From Gammaproteobacteria bacterium (GTDB taxonomy: Bacteria > Gemmatimonadota > Gemmatimonadetes > Longimicrobiales > Gaopeijiaceae), in contig JAPPMM010000061.1 of assembly GCA_028819075.1 (NCBI GenBank), positions 1 to 64,000 on the forward strand: 64,000 nucleotides of DNA, given 5' to 3'. This document shows, piece by piece, positions 25,462-35,378 of the stretch. The position numbers and the translations under genes are program-made. The stretch's first letter is position 1; each line of letters begins with the position of its first letter. Under the pieces are notes generated by a model. It did not search any database. It had not been told where the DNA came from and worked only from the letters and a program-made list of their open reading frames with translations.

Positions 25462-27108
25462 CTATCCCTCCGGCTTCTCGAAGGTGTTGGTCTTGTAGTG
25501 CCCGGTCTCCTCGCCGATCCGCACGTGCCCGACCAGGCGGTAGGTGCCTGGCGGGAACTCCTCATCGTCGATGTTGATGGGGCAGACCGAGCCACCTGGG
25601 TTACTTGGGTTGTAGGTTGTCCCGGCTCGATGGGCCTCGTTGTTGTCTTGGGCGACGACCCAGCCGCTCCCCACCGCGCGCTGCCACTCAGACCAGATCA
25701 CGCCGAAGGTCTGGCCGGCGACCTGGATGACCTCGATCTGGAGGCAGATGGAGAGCGCAAGGGGCGGGGCACCGGCTGCCAACTCCGCAAGTAGAACGCC
25801 GTCCTCCCTCACCGTGATTCCCGGCAAGCTGTCGTACTCCTCCCGGTGCACCCTCACCATGATCGAGTCCTGGGTGACGGATAACCCGTCCTCGTTCGTA
25901 GCCGTCACCGAAAGCAGCGCCACGCTGATGCTATCCTCGACCGCGCCCACGCCCGTCGTGGTCACAGTACTCCCGTCCACGGACGCCACCGCCACCGTGT
26001 CGGGCGACGTCGCGGCCGTGTAGGTCAGGTCGCTGTCCTCCTGCTCGAAGTACGAAGACACGTCCAACACAACCATGCTATCCACAATCATGTCGTGGGT
26101 GGGGATCGTCTCGACGATCTCGGGTGGCACCGGCGGCGGCGTCACGGTCACGCCGAACTCCAGGCTGGCCGAGAGCATGCCCGCATCCGAGGCGGTCACG
26201 GTCACGGTGGCGCTCCCCTCCGCGACGCCCGTGACGGTCACCACGGCACCCTCGGTCGAGACCGTCGCAACCGCCTCATCGTCGCTGGTCGCCGCGTACA
26301 TCAGTTCGTCGTCGTCCGGGTCGCTGAAGTTGCCGCTTACGTCCACCTCCACCGAGCTGCCCGCGTCCACGCTCTGGTCGTCGATGGTCCCCTCCGCAAC
26401 GGGCGGCTCGTTCGCTTCCTCCACCGTCACGCCGAACTCCTGGCTGGCGGAGAGCTCGCCCGGATCGGTGGCGGTCACGGTCACGGTGGCGCTCCCCGCT
26501 GCGACCGCCGTGACGGTCACCATCGCGCCGTCGGTCGCGACGGTCGCCACGGTGGTGTCGGAGCTGGCGGCGGCGTACGTCAGCTCGTCCCCGTCCGGGT
26601 CGCTGAAGCTGGCCGCCACGTCCACCGTCGTCTCGCCGCCTACAACCAGGCCGAGGTCGTCGATGGTGCCCTCCGCCACGGGCGCCTGGTTGGCGGCTTC
26701 CACCGTCACGCTGATGCTCTGCGTCGCGCTCAGTCCGCCGGGGTCGCTGGCCGTCACGGTCACGGTCGCCGTTCCCGCGGAAACGCCCTCGATAGTCACG
26801 TTGCTCCCCGATACCGAAGCCGTTGCGACCGCGTCATCGGAGCTCGCCGCCGCAAACGACAGCGTGTTTCCGTCCGGATCGGTGAAGTTGCCGGCCACGT
26901 TGACCGTGACGCTGTCCCCGGCCGCGATCGTCTGCGCCTCGATGCTGCCCGAGGCTGTGGGCGCGCGATTCGCCGGCGGCGTGGGAGGTGGGGGCGTGGG
27001 AGGGGTGGTCGGCGTCGGTTCGGTTCCGCCGTCACCGCCGCAGGTGGCCACCCACAAGGGGGCTCCCGCCGTGATCAATACCAGGGCCAGGACTCGGATC
27101 GCTCGCAT
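25462..27108 (-). CDS. Ig-like (cadherin/Big-type) repeat lipoprotein, 548 aa
   Basis: The ATG at 27108 opens a signal peptide that reaches a Cys in WVATCGGDGG, a likely lipid-anchored N-terminus, followed by a Thr/Pro linker. Three tandem modules of about 95 residues follow. Each begins with a variant of NxAPVAEGTIDDQ, contains SFSDPDGDELTYAAASSD with acidic calcium-type residues, and ends in SASQEFGVTVE. A more divergent fourth module and a C-terminal domain with paired Cys complete the protein. This is a surface adhesion or scaffold architecture. It lies about 200 bases downstream of, and on the same strand as, an OMP beta-barrel gene, which may be its export or binding partner. Confidence 0.8.
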   Translation of the reverse strand: MRAIRVLALVLITAGAPLWVATCGGDGGTEPTPTTPPTPPPPTPPANRAPTASGSIEAQTIAAGDSVTVNVAGNFTDPDGNTLSFAAASSDDAVATASVSGSNVTIEGVSAGTATVTVTASDPGGLSATQSISVTVEAANQAPVAEGTIDDLGLVVGGETTVDVAASFSDPDGDELTYAAASSDTTVATVATDGAMVTVTAVAAGSATVTVTATDPGELSASQEFGVTVEEANEPPVAEGTIDDQSVDAGSSVEVDVSGNFSDPDDDELMYAATSDDEAVATVSTEGAVVTVTGVAEGSATVTVTASDAGMLSASLEFGVTVTPPPVPPEIVETIPTHDMIVDSMVVLDVSSYFEQEDSDLTYTAATSPDTVAVASVDGSTVTTTGVGAVEDSISVALLSVTATNEDGLSVTQDSIMVRVHREEYDSLPGITVREDGVLLAELAAGAPPLALSICLQIEVIQVAGQTFGVIWSEWQRAVGSGWVVAQDNNEAHRAGTTYNPSNPGGSVCPINIDDEEFPPGTYRLVGHVRIGEETGHYKTNTFEKPEG

Positions 27109-27310
27109 GTGCGCTCTTGCTCCGCGTAGCTGGTGTGCGCTGCGTCTCAAACGGGCGCGGGCCGTCGCGCACGAGGAGATCCTCAGGCATGACGAGCCCG
27201 AACACAACGCAAGGCTATTGCATGCGCGCAGAGCACGCAACGCGACAGGAACGCAGTCTGGCAGCCCGCGGACGCGCCCCCGGCATTCGAAGCCGCGATG
27301 CGTCCGGCCC

Positions 27311-30130
27311 CTACCGCCCTCTCCGCGACCCCCTGCGGTTCATCGGCGTTCCCAGCCGGTACATCACCCGGAGCATGAAGTACTGTCCGAGCGAGTCCGT
27401 GCGCGATTCCTGGATGTAGTTCGCCGAATTGGTGATCGCGACGCCCTGGTTCTGGTTCAGGAGGTCGTAGGCCCGCAGCTCGATCTCGGCGCGTTCGTCG
27501 AGCACGCGCCGGGAAATGGCGGCATCCCAGCGCGCGACGTTGCGCGCGTCCCCGAAGAGTCCCTGGTCGAAGACCCGGTGGCGGAAATCGGATTCCAGGG
27601 TCCAGGCGTCGCCGATGTGCCAGGTGGCTTCCGCGCGGTACTGGCTGTTGACGTAGCCGCGGTCGAGCTCCTGGTTCAGCGAGTACGCGACGTCGTTGAA
27701 GTTGAAGCTGACCGAAGCGCGCACGTCGATCCGGTCCTTCTCGCGGTTGTCCACCCCGATCTCGAGCGAGTTGCGCAGGATGCGGCTTTCGTTGGCCGCG
27801 TGGTTCACGAGCTCCGTCCCCTCTGAATAGCTGACGTCGTATTCGAGCTCGACGTCGATGCCCAGCTTCCTGATCGGGGTGTCGAAATTGGCTCCCAGGC
27901 TGCCGGACCATTCGCCGCTGGTGTTGACCGGCATCCGCGTCTGGAAGCCGCGCTCGTCGAAAACCCGCGACATCGAGATGTTGTTGTCGGTGTAGGTGAA
28001 GCGGGTGAAGGTGCGGAGGTTGATGAAGGTCACCTCGTTGAACAGACGGAAGTCCGCGTTTACCCGGTGCCGGTATTCCGGGCTCAGATCCGGGTTCCCG
28101 GAATAGACGTTGAGGGGATCGGTGTTGTCGGCGTAGGGCTGCAGCTGCGTGAGCGACGGTTCGCGGCTCGAGCCGTCGTACCGGATCTGGAGGGTCTGTC
28201 CTTCCTTGATCTCCTTCTTCAGCCGCGCGTTGGCGAGCAGGTGCGTGTAGCCGTTGGCGATGGACGCGCCCCGGCCCAGGATGACGCCCTCGAGGTTGGA
28301 TCTCTGCAGGCGGATCCCGAGTGTGAGCCAGGAGGTCTCGGTGTCGCGGCTGTAGCGCGTGCCGCCCTGGAGATAGGTGTAGGCTCGTTCGAATCCCGAA
28401 CTCATCCCCGGGTTGTGAACCAGGGTGCCGTCGACGTGATCGTAGACCGCGTTGTTGCGGTCCTGGTGGGTCGCGTTGCGCTGGCCGAAGAGCTCGACCG
28501 TGTGCCCTTCCGCGAGCGGCTGGGTCAGCGAGAGGCGCGCCGAATTGGTCCGGGTCCAGCCCACGCGCGAGTGGTCCTGCAGGATCTCGCGCACATCGTC
28601 GACATCGTTGTCTCCGTCCCGGGTGCGCCTCTCCCCCGTAACCAGCGAGGACAAGTCGGCGGAGACGTCGGAGTCCTCGAGGTCGCTGGTCAACTCCGCG
28701 ACGATGCTGCGGCCCTCTTCGTTCAGGCGCCTGCGCCAGGTGAGCCGTCCGTCCCCGCCCAGCTCGTTGCCATCCACGAAGTAGTCGGTGGTGGCCGAAT
28801 TGAGCATGTCCCCGCCGAGGGTATGCGTCTGCCGGTTGGCGAACGAAGTGAGCGACGACGCGCGCGCGTTCCCTCTCATGCGCAGGCGCAGCTCATGCCC
28901 TTCGGAGATTTCGAGCTGCCCGTTCAGGTCCAGGCGATGACTCACGTTGCCGGCTTCCTGCTTGCTGGTCTGGTCGACCAGCGACGCGACATCCGATCCA
29001 AAGAGCGCCCGCTGCTGCAGGCTCCGGTCCTGGAGATTGTCCAGCTCCCTGATGGTGTAGCTGCCTCGGAGCCAAGTCTCCTCGCTGAATTCCCGGCTTC
29101 CGTTTACCCCGAGGCTCATGGTTTCGGTGAGACCGTCGCTCGACCTCCCGCCGCCGCCGCCCGGCATGCCGGCGGCGAGATTCGGAAACCCGCCGCGGGA
29201 GCGTCCCTGGTTCACGTTGTTCGCGTTTGCGGTCAGCGCCAACTGGATGGTGGGAGAAAAGCGATTCAGGGAAAGCGAACCGTTGTACCTCGCTTCGCTG
29301 CCCACGGGCGCGGTGAGCCGGGCCCGGCTGCCCCCGTCACCGCCGATGTCGCCCCTGGCGCGCCCGAAGTACCCGCTTCTCGCCTCTTCCCTGAGCTTCA
29401 GGTTGATCGTGCGCTCTTCCTCGCCGTCGGGAATGCCCGTGAACTCGGCCATGTCCGACTCCTTGTCGTACACGGCGATCTGCTCGATCGCGTCCGCGGG
29501 CAGATTCTCCAATGCGACCGAGGGATCGTCGCCGAAGAACTCCTTGCCGTCCACGAGGATCTTCGTGACCTCCTCGCCCTGTGCCGTGATCGACCCGTCG
29601 GCATCGACGTCGACCCCGGGAAGCCGCCGCAGCAGCTCCTCGACGGTCGCGTTGGGCGGCGTCGGGAACGCCTGCACGTTGTAGCTGAAGGTGTCGCGCT
29701 GATTCACGAAGGGGACGTGTTCCACGCTGACCACCACCGAGTCCACTTCCAGCGCCGTGACCGCAAGCATCACGCTGCCGGCGTCCACGCCGGCGTTCGC
29801 GACGTCGAAGTCGCGGCGCAGGGTCCGGTACCCGATCAGCGTGACCTGGAGGATGTAGCTTCCCGCAGACAGACCGTCGATGGTGAAGCGGCCGTCCTGC
29901 GACGAGAGGGTGTACTCGGTCAGCACCGAGTCCGGCCTGGAGAGCGCGACCACCATGGCGTTGTGAAGCGCCGCGCCCGTGGAGTCCGTGACGACGCCGC
30001 GGACCCAATGCCGGTCAGGTGTCTGCGCCGCCGACGCAGTCGCCTGCGCGAGCAAGGCCATGACGAGAATGGCGAGAGCCCAGCCTCCGACGGCGCGTCG
30101 GTGGCGGGCTCTCGCCTTGTTCCACTTCAT
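27311..30130 (-). CDS. TonB-receptor-like outer-membrane beta-barrel with CarboxypepD_reg domain
   Basis: About 939 residues from the ATG at 30130 (a GTG 21 bases upstream is an alternative). A signal peptide ends near ATASAAQ. A carboxypeptidase-regulatory-like module follows (VRGVVTDSTGAALHNAMVV through AGSYILQVTLIGYRTL), then a plug-like region with TVEELLRRLPGVDVDADG and ILVDGKEFFGDDP, then a long barrel of the outer-membrane beta-barrel family 3 type. The ending RVMYRLGTPMNRRG is atypical because it runs on past the last aromatic strand. Such proteins occur in Bacteroidota and Gemmatimonadota as importers or assembly platforms of unknown ligand. The partner may be the repeat lipoprotein immediately downstream. 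Confidence 0.82.
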   Translation of the reverse strand: MKWNKARARHRRAVGGWALAILVMALLAQATASAAQTPDRHWVRGVVTDSTGAALHNAMVVALSRPDSVLTEYTLSSQDGRFTIDGLSAGSYILQVTLIGYRTLRRDFDVANAGVDAGSVMLAVTALEVDSVVVSVEHVPFVNQRDTFSYNVQAFPTPPNATVEELLRRLPGVDVDADGSITAQGEEVTKILVDGKEFFGDDPSVALENLPADAIEQIAVYDKESDMAEFTGIPDGEEERTINLKLREEARSGYFGRARGDIGGDGGSRARLTAPVGSEARYNGSLSLNRFSPTIQLALTANANNVNQGRSRGGFPNLAAGMPGGGGGRSSDGLTETMSLGVNGSREFSEETWLRGSYTIRELDNLQDRSLQQRALFGSDVASLVDQTSKQEAGNVSHRLDLNGQLEISEGHELRLRMRGNARASSLTSFANRQTHTLGGDMLNSATTDYFVDGNELGGDGRLTWRRRLNEEGRSIVAELTSDLEDSDVSADLSSLVTGERRTRDGDNDVDDVREILQDHSRVGWTRTNSARLSLTQPLAEGHTVELFGQRNATHQDRNNAVYDHVDGTLVHNPGMSSGFERAYTYLQGGTRYSRDTETSWLTLGIRLQRSNLEGVILGRGASIANGYTHLLANARLKKEIKEGQTLQIRYDGSSREPSLTQLQPYADNTDPLNVYSGNPDLSPEYRHRVNADFRLFNEVTFINLRTFTRFTYTDNNISMSRVFDERGFQTRMPVNTSGEWSGSLGANFDTPIRKLGIDVELEYDVSYSEGTELVNHAANESRILRNSLEIGVDNREKDRIDVRASVSFNFNDVAYSLNQELDRGYVNSQYRAEATWHIGDAWTLESDFRHRVFDQGLFGDARNVARWDAAISRRVLDERAEIELRAYDLLNQNQGVAITNSANYIQESRTDSLGQYFMLRVMYRLGTPMNRRGSRRGR

Positions 30131-30257
30131 CTTCCTGTCCACCCTGTCCACCCCAACCTCTTTCGGGTCCCTCCCACGGGCGTCGGCCCGTGTTCGGAAT
30201 CCCGCCGGCGCCCGGAGTTCCGCTTCGGAAGCGCCGGTCAGCCTTAAAGACTCTTTC

Positions 30258-31073
30258 CTACAGCGGTCTGTTGGGGTTCGCCATTGTGCGCCACATGTGC
30301 GCGACCGGGCTGTTGTCGTACCCCAGCCCTTCCCTCGGCTGCCTGAACTGGCGCCCGATGATGTCGGTGAACACCTCGATGTCCACGTCCATTTCGTCCT
30401 GGAACGCGTAGGTGTCGTTCACCGTGATCAGCCGCGCCTCCCCGTACCAGGCGTGGCCGCGGGCGTGCTCGTAGGCCTGCTTGATGTAGGGTTCCGGCAC
30501 GTAGTCGTGGCCGAAGATGCGGTTGTACATCTCCGGATACTCGTAGCCGAAGTCGTCATCCGCATAGAAGCGCAGCGGCCCGTGGTAACGGATGCCCCAG
30601 GCGACGCGCGGGTCCACGTAGGGCTCGATCAGCTGGGCGCCCCAGAAACCGTGGTCGCCCCTGATGAGGTTGAGCACCACGTCGTGCATCAGGCAGGCGA
30701 AGATGGTGCGCTCGGGCTGCCCCGTGGTGAGCGCGTGCGTGGCGCTCTGCAGGACGTGGTTCGCGGGCGCGAAGCGCAGCCGGAAGAAGTCGAGCAGCGT
30801 CGGAGCCTCCGGCATCGGTGCGAACTCGTCTTCCCGCGGCGTGAAGAGCCGCCCGGTGCCGCGCGGCGCCCGGGGGCCCTCCTGCTCCAGCTCTTCAAGC
30901 GTGATGATGGAGCCGGCTTCACCGTCCGCCTCCCCTCGCCGTGCGGCGATCTTCTTGTCCAGCTCGTCTTCCATGTAGTGCTCGAGGGCCTCCGCCTTGT
31001 CTTCGTGGGACATGACGGCGAGAGCACCTGCGGGAAGGCTTGCGAGGAAGGTTTTGCGATCGACTTCCACCAT
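30258..31073 (-). CDS. HD-fold (PhnZ/MIOX-like) metalloprotein with Tat-like N-terminus, 271 aa
   Basis: The start at 31073 is chosen because GGAGGT lies 4-5 bases upstream and it places VDRKTFLASLPAGALAVM at the very N-terminus, reminiscent of a twin-arginine (Tat) signal with RK in place of RR; an upstream ATG at 31139 is possible. The core has the His/Asp ladder of HD-domain oxygenases and phosphohydrolases: THALTTGQ, LMHD, RGDHGFW, IRYH, then ADDDFGYEYPE. Mixed-valence diiron oxygenases of the PhnZ/MIOX type share this arrangement, but a phosphohydrolase cannot be excluded. It lies downstream of the LVIVD gene's hairpin, on the same strand. Confidence 0.6.
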   Translation of the reverse strand: MVEVDRKTFLASLPAGALAVMSHEDKAEALEHYMEDELDKKIAARRGEADGEAGSIITLEELEQEGPRAPRGTGRLFTPREDEFAPMPEAPTLLDFFRLRFAPANHVLQSATHALTTGQPERTIFACLMHDVVLNLIRGDHGFWGAQLIEPYVDPRVAWGIRYHGPLRFYADDDFGYEYPEMYNRIFGHDYVPEPYIKQAYEHARGHAWYGEARLITVNDTYAFQDEMDVDIEVFTDIIGRQFRQPREGLGYDNSPVAHMWRTMANPNRPL

Positions 31074-31193
31074 CTCGACCTCCGGCCAGGGTGAGCGGCT
31101 GGCCTCCCGCCACCGGTCCCCGGCGACGCGAAGAGCCATGCATCCAATTGACTAGTAGGGCGCGCGCGGGCGTGCGGCAAGGGACCAACGCAA

Positions 31194-31225
31194 ACGGCCC
31201 GCCCCCCGAGCAGGGGACGGGCCGT
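31194..31225 (-). terminator. Hairpin terminator after the LVIVD gene
   Basis: On the minus strand the arms ACGGCCCG and CGGGCCGT pair, extended by a G/C run on each side, and are followed by TTTGCGTT. It begins about 20 bases after the stop at 31247. The stem is strong and a short T-run follows, so termination here is plausible. Confidence 0.6.
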
Positions 31226-31246
31226 AGCTTCGGTGGGACTTCCTCG

Positions 31247-33256
31247 CTAACCTGCGTCTGCCAGTTCCCCCACGGCGTCCGCGAGCATCTCCACCTTGGC
31301 GGCATCGAGCGCACCACGCGCGTCACCGCGGAGCGCATCCGCCAGCGAGCGCAGCGCCGAGGCGCGTCCCGATCCCATCATGCCCTCGGCGGCGGCCAGT
31401 TCGTCCCGCGCCGACGCGATTCGGGCCGCGTCCAGCCCGCGGTGCCGCTCGAGCTGGTCCAGGTAGGCCCGGGCCAGCGCGAAGGTCGCGGGCCACTCGA
31501 AGATGGGCTGGCCCTGGGAATTGAGATGGGTCAGCTGTACGGCGTTGGCCGCGTCGATCTCGTTCTGCGTCATCGCCTCGCTGGGGACTAGCTCGAGGAT
31601 GTCCAGCCCGCGCGCGATCTCGGAGTTGACGATCACGCCGTTGTACCAGTACACCGACCAGCTGCCGCCCATGCGCATCACCTCGCCGTCGACGGGCCCG
31701 CGGTCGAAGTACGCGATCTCCACCGGATTCACCGGATCCGTCCAGTCGATCAGGGAAATGCCGCCCTGGTACCACCCCTGGATCATGATGTCGCGGCCGG
31801 GGATCGGAATGAGCGAGCCGTTGTGCGCGACGCAGTTCTCCTCCGGCGTCTGCGGCGCCGGCAGCTTGAAGTAGCTGCGGAACACCATCTCCCCGTCCTC
31901 GACGGTGAAGATCGCGTTGGCGCCCCACTCCGGCGGGTCGGAGGCACGGCACTTGGGCGCGCCGCCGCCGCCCCACTCGTCGGTGAACATGACGGCAGTG
32001 CCGTCGTTGTTGAACGTGGCCGAGTGCCAGTAGGAGAAGTTGGAGTCGGCCACTGCGGAGAGCCGAATCGGGTTCTCGGGGTCGCTGATGTCGATCAGCA
32101 TGCCGTATCCCTCGCAGGCCCCGCCCGCGAGCCCGATGGCCGGGTATACGGTGATGTCGTGGCACTGGGTCGGGCCGGAAGCTTCTCCATGCGCCTGTCC
32201 CGTCATCTCCGCCATGATCGCCGGCAGCGCCTCGCGCAGCGCCGTGCTGTCGGCTGCCGTGGGCGGGCCTTCGCCCCCGCGCTGGGCCACGATCTGCGCC
32301 AGCAGCGGCTCGATGTAGCGCTCCGGCAGCACGACCGCCATGCCCATCATCTCCACGACGAAGGCGCCGCTCTCGCGGGCAGCCTCGATCTCGGCGAGGT
32401 CATCGGGCGCGAGGCCGTGCGTGGGGGGCGCCACCAGGTCCTCGAAGATGCGGGGCGAGCTCACGATGGCGGCGCTCGCCGGGTCCGCCAGGGGCACCTT
32501 GATGACCTCGATGCGGAAGAGCGCCGTGTTGGGATCCTCCTCCGGGGGTGCGTCGGAACAGCCGGGCAGCTCTTCGGCGGGCCGTACCGGAGCCGAGCCG
32601 GAGACGTAGACGTACACGTTCTCGTCGTCGCCGGGGTGCTCGAGCACGGTGTGCGTGTGCGAGCCGCGGCAGGTCTGCACGTTGGCGACGTACTCGGGCG
32701 CGGTGATGTCGGAAATATCGAAGATGCGGATGCCGCGCAGGCGGTCGTGGCTCACGGCCTCCTCGATGCCCTCCCCGCCGCAGTCGAGCCGTCCGCCGAA
32801 CCCCTCGCCCGACACGAACAGCAGATGGTCGTAGACGGAGACGTCGCTCTGTGAGGCGGGGCACACGTAGGTGATCACCGACTCGGGGCTGCCCGGATCG
32901 GAGATGTCCCAGATCTGGATGCCGTCGTAGTTGCCCTGGATCGCGTACGGGCCGGTGAAAGCCAGGTCAGAGTTGGTCTGGCCCACGAAGGGCTCGGTCG
33001 GAGGCGTGGCCGAAACCAGCCGCAGGTTCCAGATCGCCTCCCCGGCGTCGAAGAGTCCAGGGGCCAGCCCCACGCGCGGGTCGGGCGCAGGCGGATTCAC
33101 GCTCAGGGGCGTGAGACCCGCGGGGGTCATGCCGGTATCGGGCGACGAAAAGCCGCCGCACGCGGACAGGAGCACGAGCAGCGCCGCGCAGGAGAACAGG
33201 GCGCCAGCGGGCGCCGGCCCCCGGACGCGGTCACGTGTCGATGGGAGAGAGGTCAT
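31247..33256 (-). CDS. LVIVD-repeat lipoprotein, copy 1 (669 aa)
   Basis: A lipobox LSACGG near residue 33 marks a lipoprotein. The mature protein contains LVIVD-type blades, each of the form IQIWDISDPGSP, IRIFDISDITAP, MLIDISDPENP or ISLIDWTDPVNP, spread over a beta-propeller-like fold. Conserved His-rich patches (CRGSHTHTVLEHPGDD, CHDITVYPAIG, YWHSATFNNDG) could bind metal. Residues of about 300-370 form an insertion containing THGLAPDD. It is a close paralogue of the next gene upstream (33297-35288), with the same length, order of motifs and N-terminal MTS-STRDRV opening. It lies 40 bases downstream of that copy. Function is unknown. Confidence 0.78.
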   Translation of the reverse strand: MTSLPSTRDRVRGPAPAGALFSCAALLVLLSACGGFSSPDTGMTPAGLTPLSVNPPAPDPRVGLAPGLFDAGEAIWNLRLVSATPPTEPFVGQTNSDLAFTGPYAIQGNYDGIQIWDISDPGSPESVITYVCPASQSDVSVYDHLLFVSGEGFGGRLDCGGEGIEEAVSHDRLRGIRIFDISDITAPEYVANVQTCRGSHTHTVLEHPGDDENVYVYVSGSAPVRPAEELPGCSDAPPEEDPNTALFRIEVIKVPLADPASAAIVSSPRIFEDLVAPPTHGLAPDDLAEIEAARESGAFVVEMMGMAVVLPERYIEPLLAQIVAQRGGEGPPTAADSTALREALPAIMAEMTGQAHGEASGPTQCHDITVYPAIGLAGGACEGYGMLIDISDPENPIRLSAVADSNFSYWHSATFNNDGTAVMFTDEWGGGGAPKCRASDPPEWGANAIFTVEDGEMVFRSYFKLPAPQTPEENCVAHNGSLIPIPGRDIMIQGWYQGGISLIDWTDPVNPVEIAYFDRGPVDGEVMRMGGSWSVYWYNGVIVNSEIARGLDILELVPSEAMTQNEIDAANAVQLTHLNSQGQPIFEWPATFALARAYLDQLERHRGLDAARIASARDELAAAEGMMGSGRASALRSLADALRGDARGALDAAKVEMLADAVGELADAG

Positions 33257-33296
33257 CGGGTTCCTCGATTCGAGTTGACGGATTCGATGTTGACGG

Positions 33297-35288
33297 TCAT
33301 GAGGCGGCCAGGTCGCGCACCGCGTCGGCCAGCTTCGTCACCTTGGCGCCATCCAGCGCCCCGAGGGCATCCGAGCTGAGCGCGTCGGCCAGCGAGCGCA
33401 GCGCCGCGCCCCGCGCCGGCCACGCCATTCCCTCGGCCCGGGCCAGCTCGTCCCGCACCTCCGCGATCCGCGCTGCACCCAATCCGCGGTGCCGCTCCAA
33501 CTGGTCCAGATACGCCCGGGCCAGCGCGTAGGTTGCAGGCCACTCGAAGATGGGCTGACCCTGGGAGTTGAGTTCGGTCAGGCGCACGGAGTTGGCGGCG
33601 TCGATCTCGTTCTGCGTCATGACTTCGCTGGGGACCAGTTCGAAGACGTCGAGCCCACGCGCGATCTCGGAGTTCACGATCAGCCCGTTGTACCAGTAGA
33701 CCGACCAGCTGCCGCCGCTGCGCATGACCTGCGCGTCCACTGGCCCGCGGTCGAAGAACGCGATCTCGACCGGATTGGCCGGATCGGTCCAGTCGATCAG
33801 CGAGATGCCGCCCTGGTACCATCCCTGGATCATGATGTCGCGGCCCGGAATCGGGATGAGCGAGCCGTTGTGCGCGACGCAGTTCTCAAGGGTCGTCTGC
33901 GGCGCCGGCATCTTGTAGTAGCTCTGGAACACCATGTCGCCGTCCTCGATGGTGAACACGGCGTTGGCGCCCCACTCCATGGGGTCGGACTCCCGGCACT
34001 TGGGCGATCCGCCGCCGCCCCACTCGTCGGTGAACATGATGGCGGTGCCGTCGTTGTTGAACGTGGCCGAGTGCCAGTACGAGAAGTTGGAATCGGCCAC
34101 CGCGGACAGCCGGAACGGGTTCCCGGGGTCGCGGATGTCGATCAGCATGCCGTAACCCCCGCAGGCGCCGCCCGCCAGCCCGATGGCGGGATACACGGTG
34201 ATGTCGTGGCACTGGGTCGGGCCGGTGTCGCCCCTGGGGGGGACCTGCGCTTCCAGTTGGGGAATCATCTGTCTCAGGGTGGCGCTGTCGGCCGCGGTGG
34301 GCGGGCCTTCGCCGCCGCGCTGCCGGACGATCTGCTCGAGCAGATCGGTCACCTGCCGGTCGCGCATCACCCTGGGCTGCCCGCGGACCTCCATGACGAA
34401 GGCGCCGCGCGCGCGCGCCTGCTCGATCTCCTCGATGTCGGCGGGCGCGAGGCCATGGGTCGGAGGCGCAACCAGGTCTTCGAAAATGCGGGGCGAACTC
34501 ACGATTTCGGCGGCGGTCGGATCGGCCAGGGGCACCCGGATGACCTCGATGCGGAAGAGGGCCGTGTTGGGATCCTCCTCGGGCGACAGTCCGGAACAGC
34601 CCGCAAGTTCCTCGGCGGGCCGGACGGCGGACGAACCCGACACGTAGATGTAGACGTTCTCGTCGTCGCCGGGATGCTCGAGCGCGGTATGCGTGTGCGA
34701 GCCGCGGCAGGTCTGCACGTTGGCGACGTACTCGGGTGCCGTGATGTCGGAGATGTCGAAGATGCGGATGCCGCGCAGGCGGTCGTGGCTCACTGCCTCC
34801 TCCACGCCCTGGTCCCCGCAGTCGAGCCGCCCTCCGAGCCCCTCGCCCGAGACGAAGAGCAGGTCGCCGTGGACGGAGACGTCGCTCTGCGAGGCGGGAC
34901 ACACGTAGGTGACCACCGACTGCGGGCTGGTGGGCGTCGAGATGTCCCAGATCTGGATGCCGTCGTAGTTGCCCTGGATGACGTAGTCGCCGGTGAAGGC
35001 GAGGTCCGAATTGGTGCTCCCGACGAATACCTCGGATGGCGGTGTGGTCGACACCAGGCGCAGGTTCCAGATGGCCTCGCCGGCGTCGAACAGCCCGGGA
35101 GCCAGGCCGACGCGCGGATCCGGGGTGGGCGCGTTCACGCGCAGCGGCGCGAGACCGGCGGGCGCCATCCCGGTGTCGGGGGACTGATAGGCGGAGCAGG
35201 CCGGCAGGAGCGCCAGCAGCAGCGCGCACGACAGGAGCGCACCGGGGCGCACGGGGACGCGGTCACGCGTCGATCGCTGGGAGGTCAT
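33297..35288 (-). CDS. LVIVD-repeat lipoprotein, copy 2 (663 aa)
   Basis: This is the tandem paralogue of the gene at 31247-33256. It has the lipobox LPACSA near residue 31 and the same run of blades (IQIWDISTPTSP, IRIFDISDITAP, MLIDIRDPGNP, ISLIDWTDPANP), and the same His clusters are conserved. The copies differ most in the insert around residues 290-360 (here ARGAFVMEVRGQPRVMRDR), where divergence may set specificity. It is on the same strand as, and 90 bases downstream of, a DUF305 lipoprotein whose paired-His sites suggest metal handling. The tandem arrangement shows a local gene duplication. The family's biochemical role is not established. Confidence 0.78.
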   Translation of the reverse strand: MTSQRSTRDRVPVRPGALLSCALLLALLPACSAYQSPDTGMAPAGLAPLRVNAPTPDPRVGLAPGLFDAGEAIWNLRLVSTTPPSEVFVGSTNSDLAFTGDYVIQGNYDGIQIWDISTPTSPQSVVTYVCPASQSDVSVHGDLLFVSGEGLGGRLDCGDQGVEEAVSHDRLRGIRIFDISDITAPEYVANVQTCRGSHTHTALEHPGDDENVYIYVSGSSAVRPAEELAGCSGLSPEEDPNTALFRIEVIRVPLADPTAAEIVSSPRIFEDLVAPPTHGLAPADIEEIEQARARGAFVMEVRGQPRVMRDRQVTDLLEQIVRQRGGEGPPTAADSATLRQMIPQLEAQVPPRGDTGPTQCHDITVYPAIGLAGGACGGYGMLIDIRDPGNPFRLSAVADSNFSYWHSATFNNDGTAIMFTDEWGGGGSPKCRESDPMEWGANAVFTIEDGDMVFQSYYKMPAPQTTLENCVAHNGSLIPIPGRDIMIQGWYQGGISLIDWTDPANPVEIAFFDRGPVDAQVMRSGGSWSVYWYNGLIVNSEIARGLDVFELVPSEVMTQNEIDAANSVRLTELNSQGQPIFEWPATYALARAYLDQLERHRGLGAARIAEVRDELARAEGMAWPARGAALRSLADALSSDALGALDGAKVTKLADAVRDLAAS

Positions 35289-35378
35289 GTCACTTCCTCA
35301 TCTCGAGTGGATGTATCCGTCAGAACAGGCGGGTGTCGGGTCAGGCGGGTGGGTCGGAGCGGGGCCGGCGCGTCCAGG

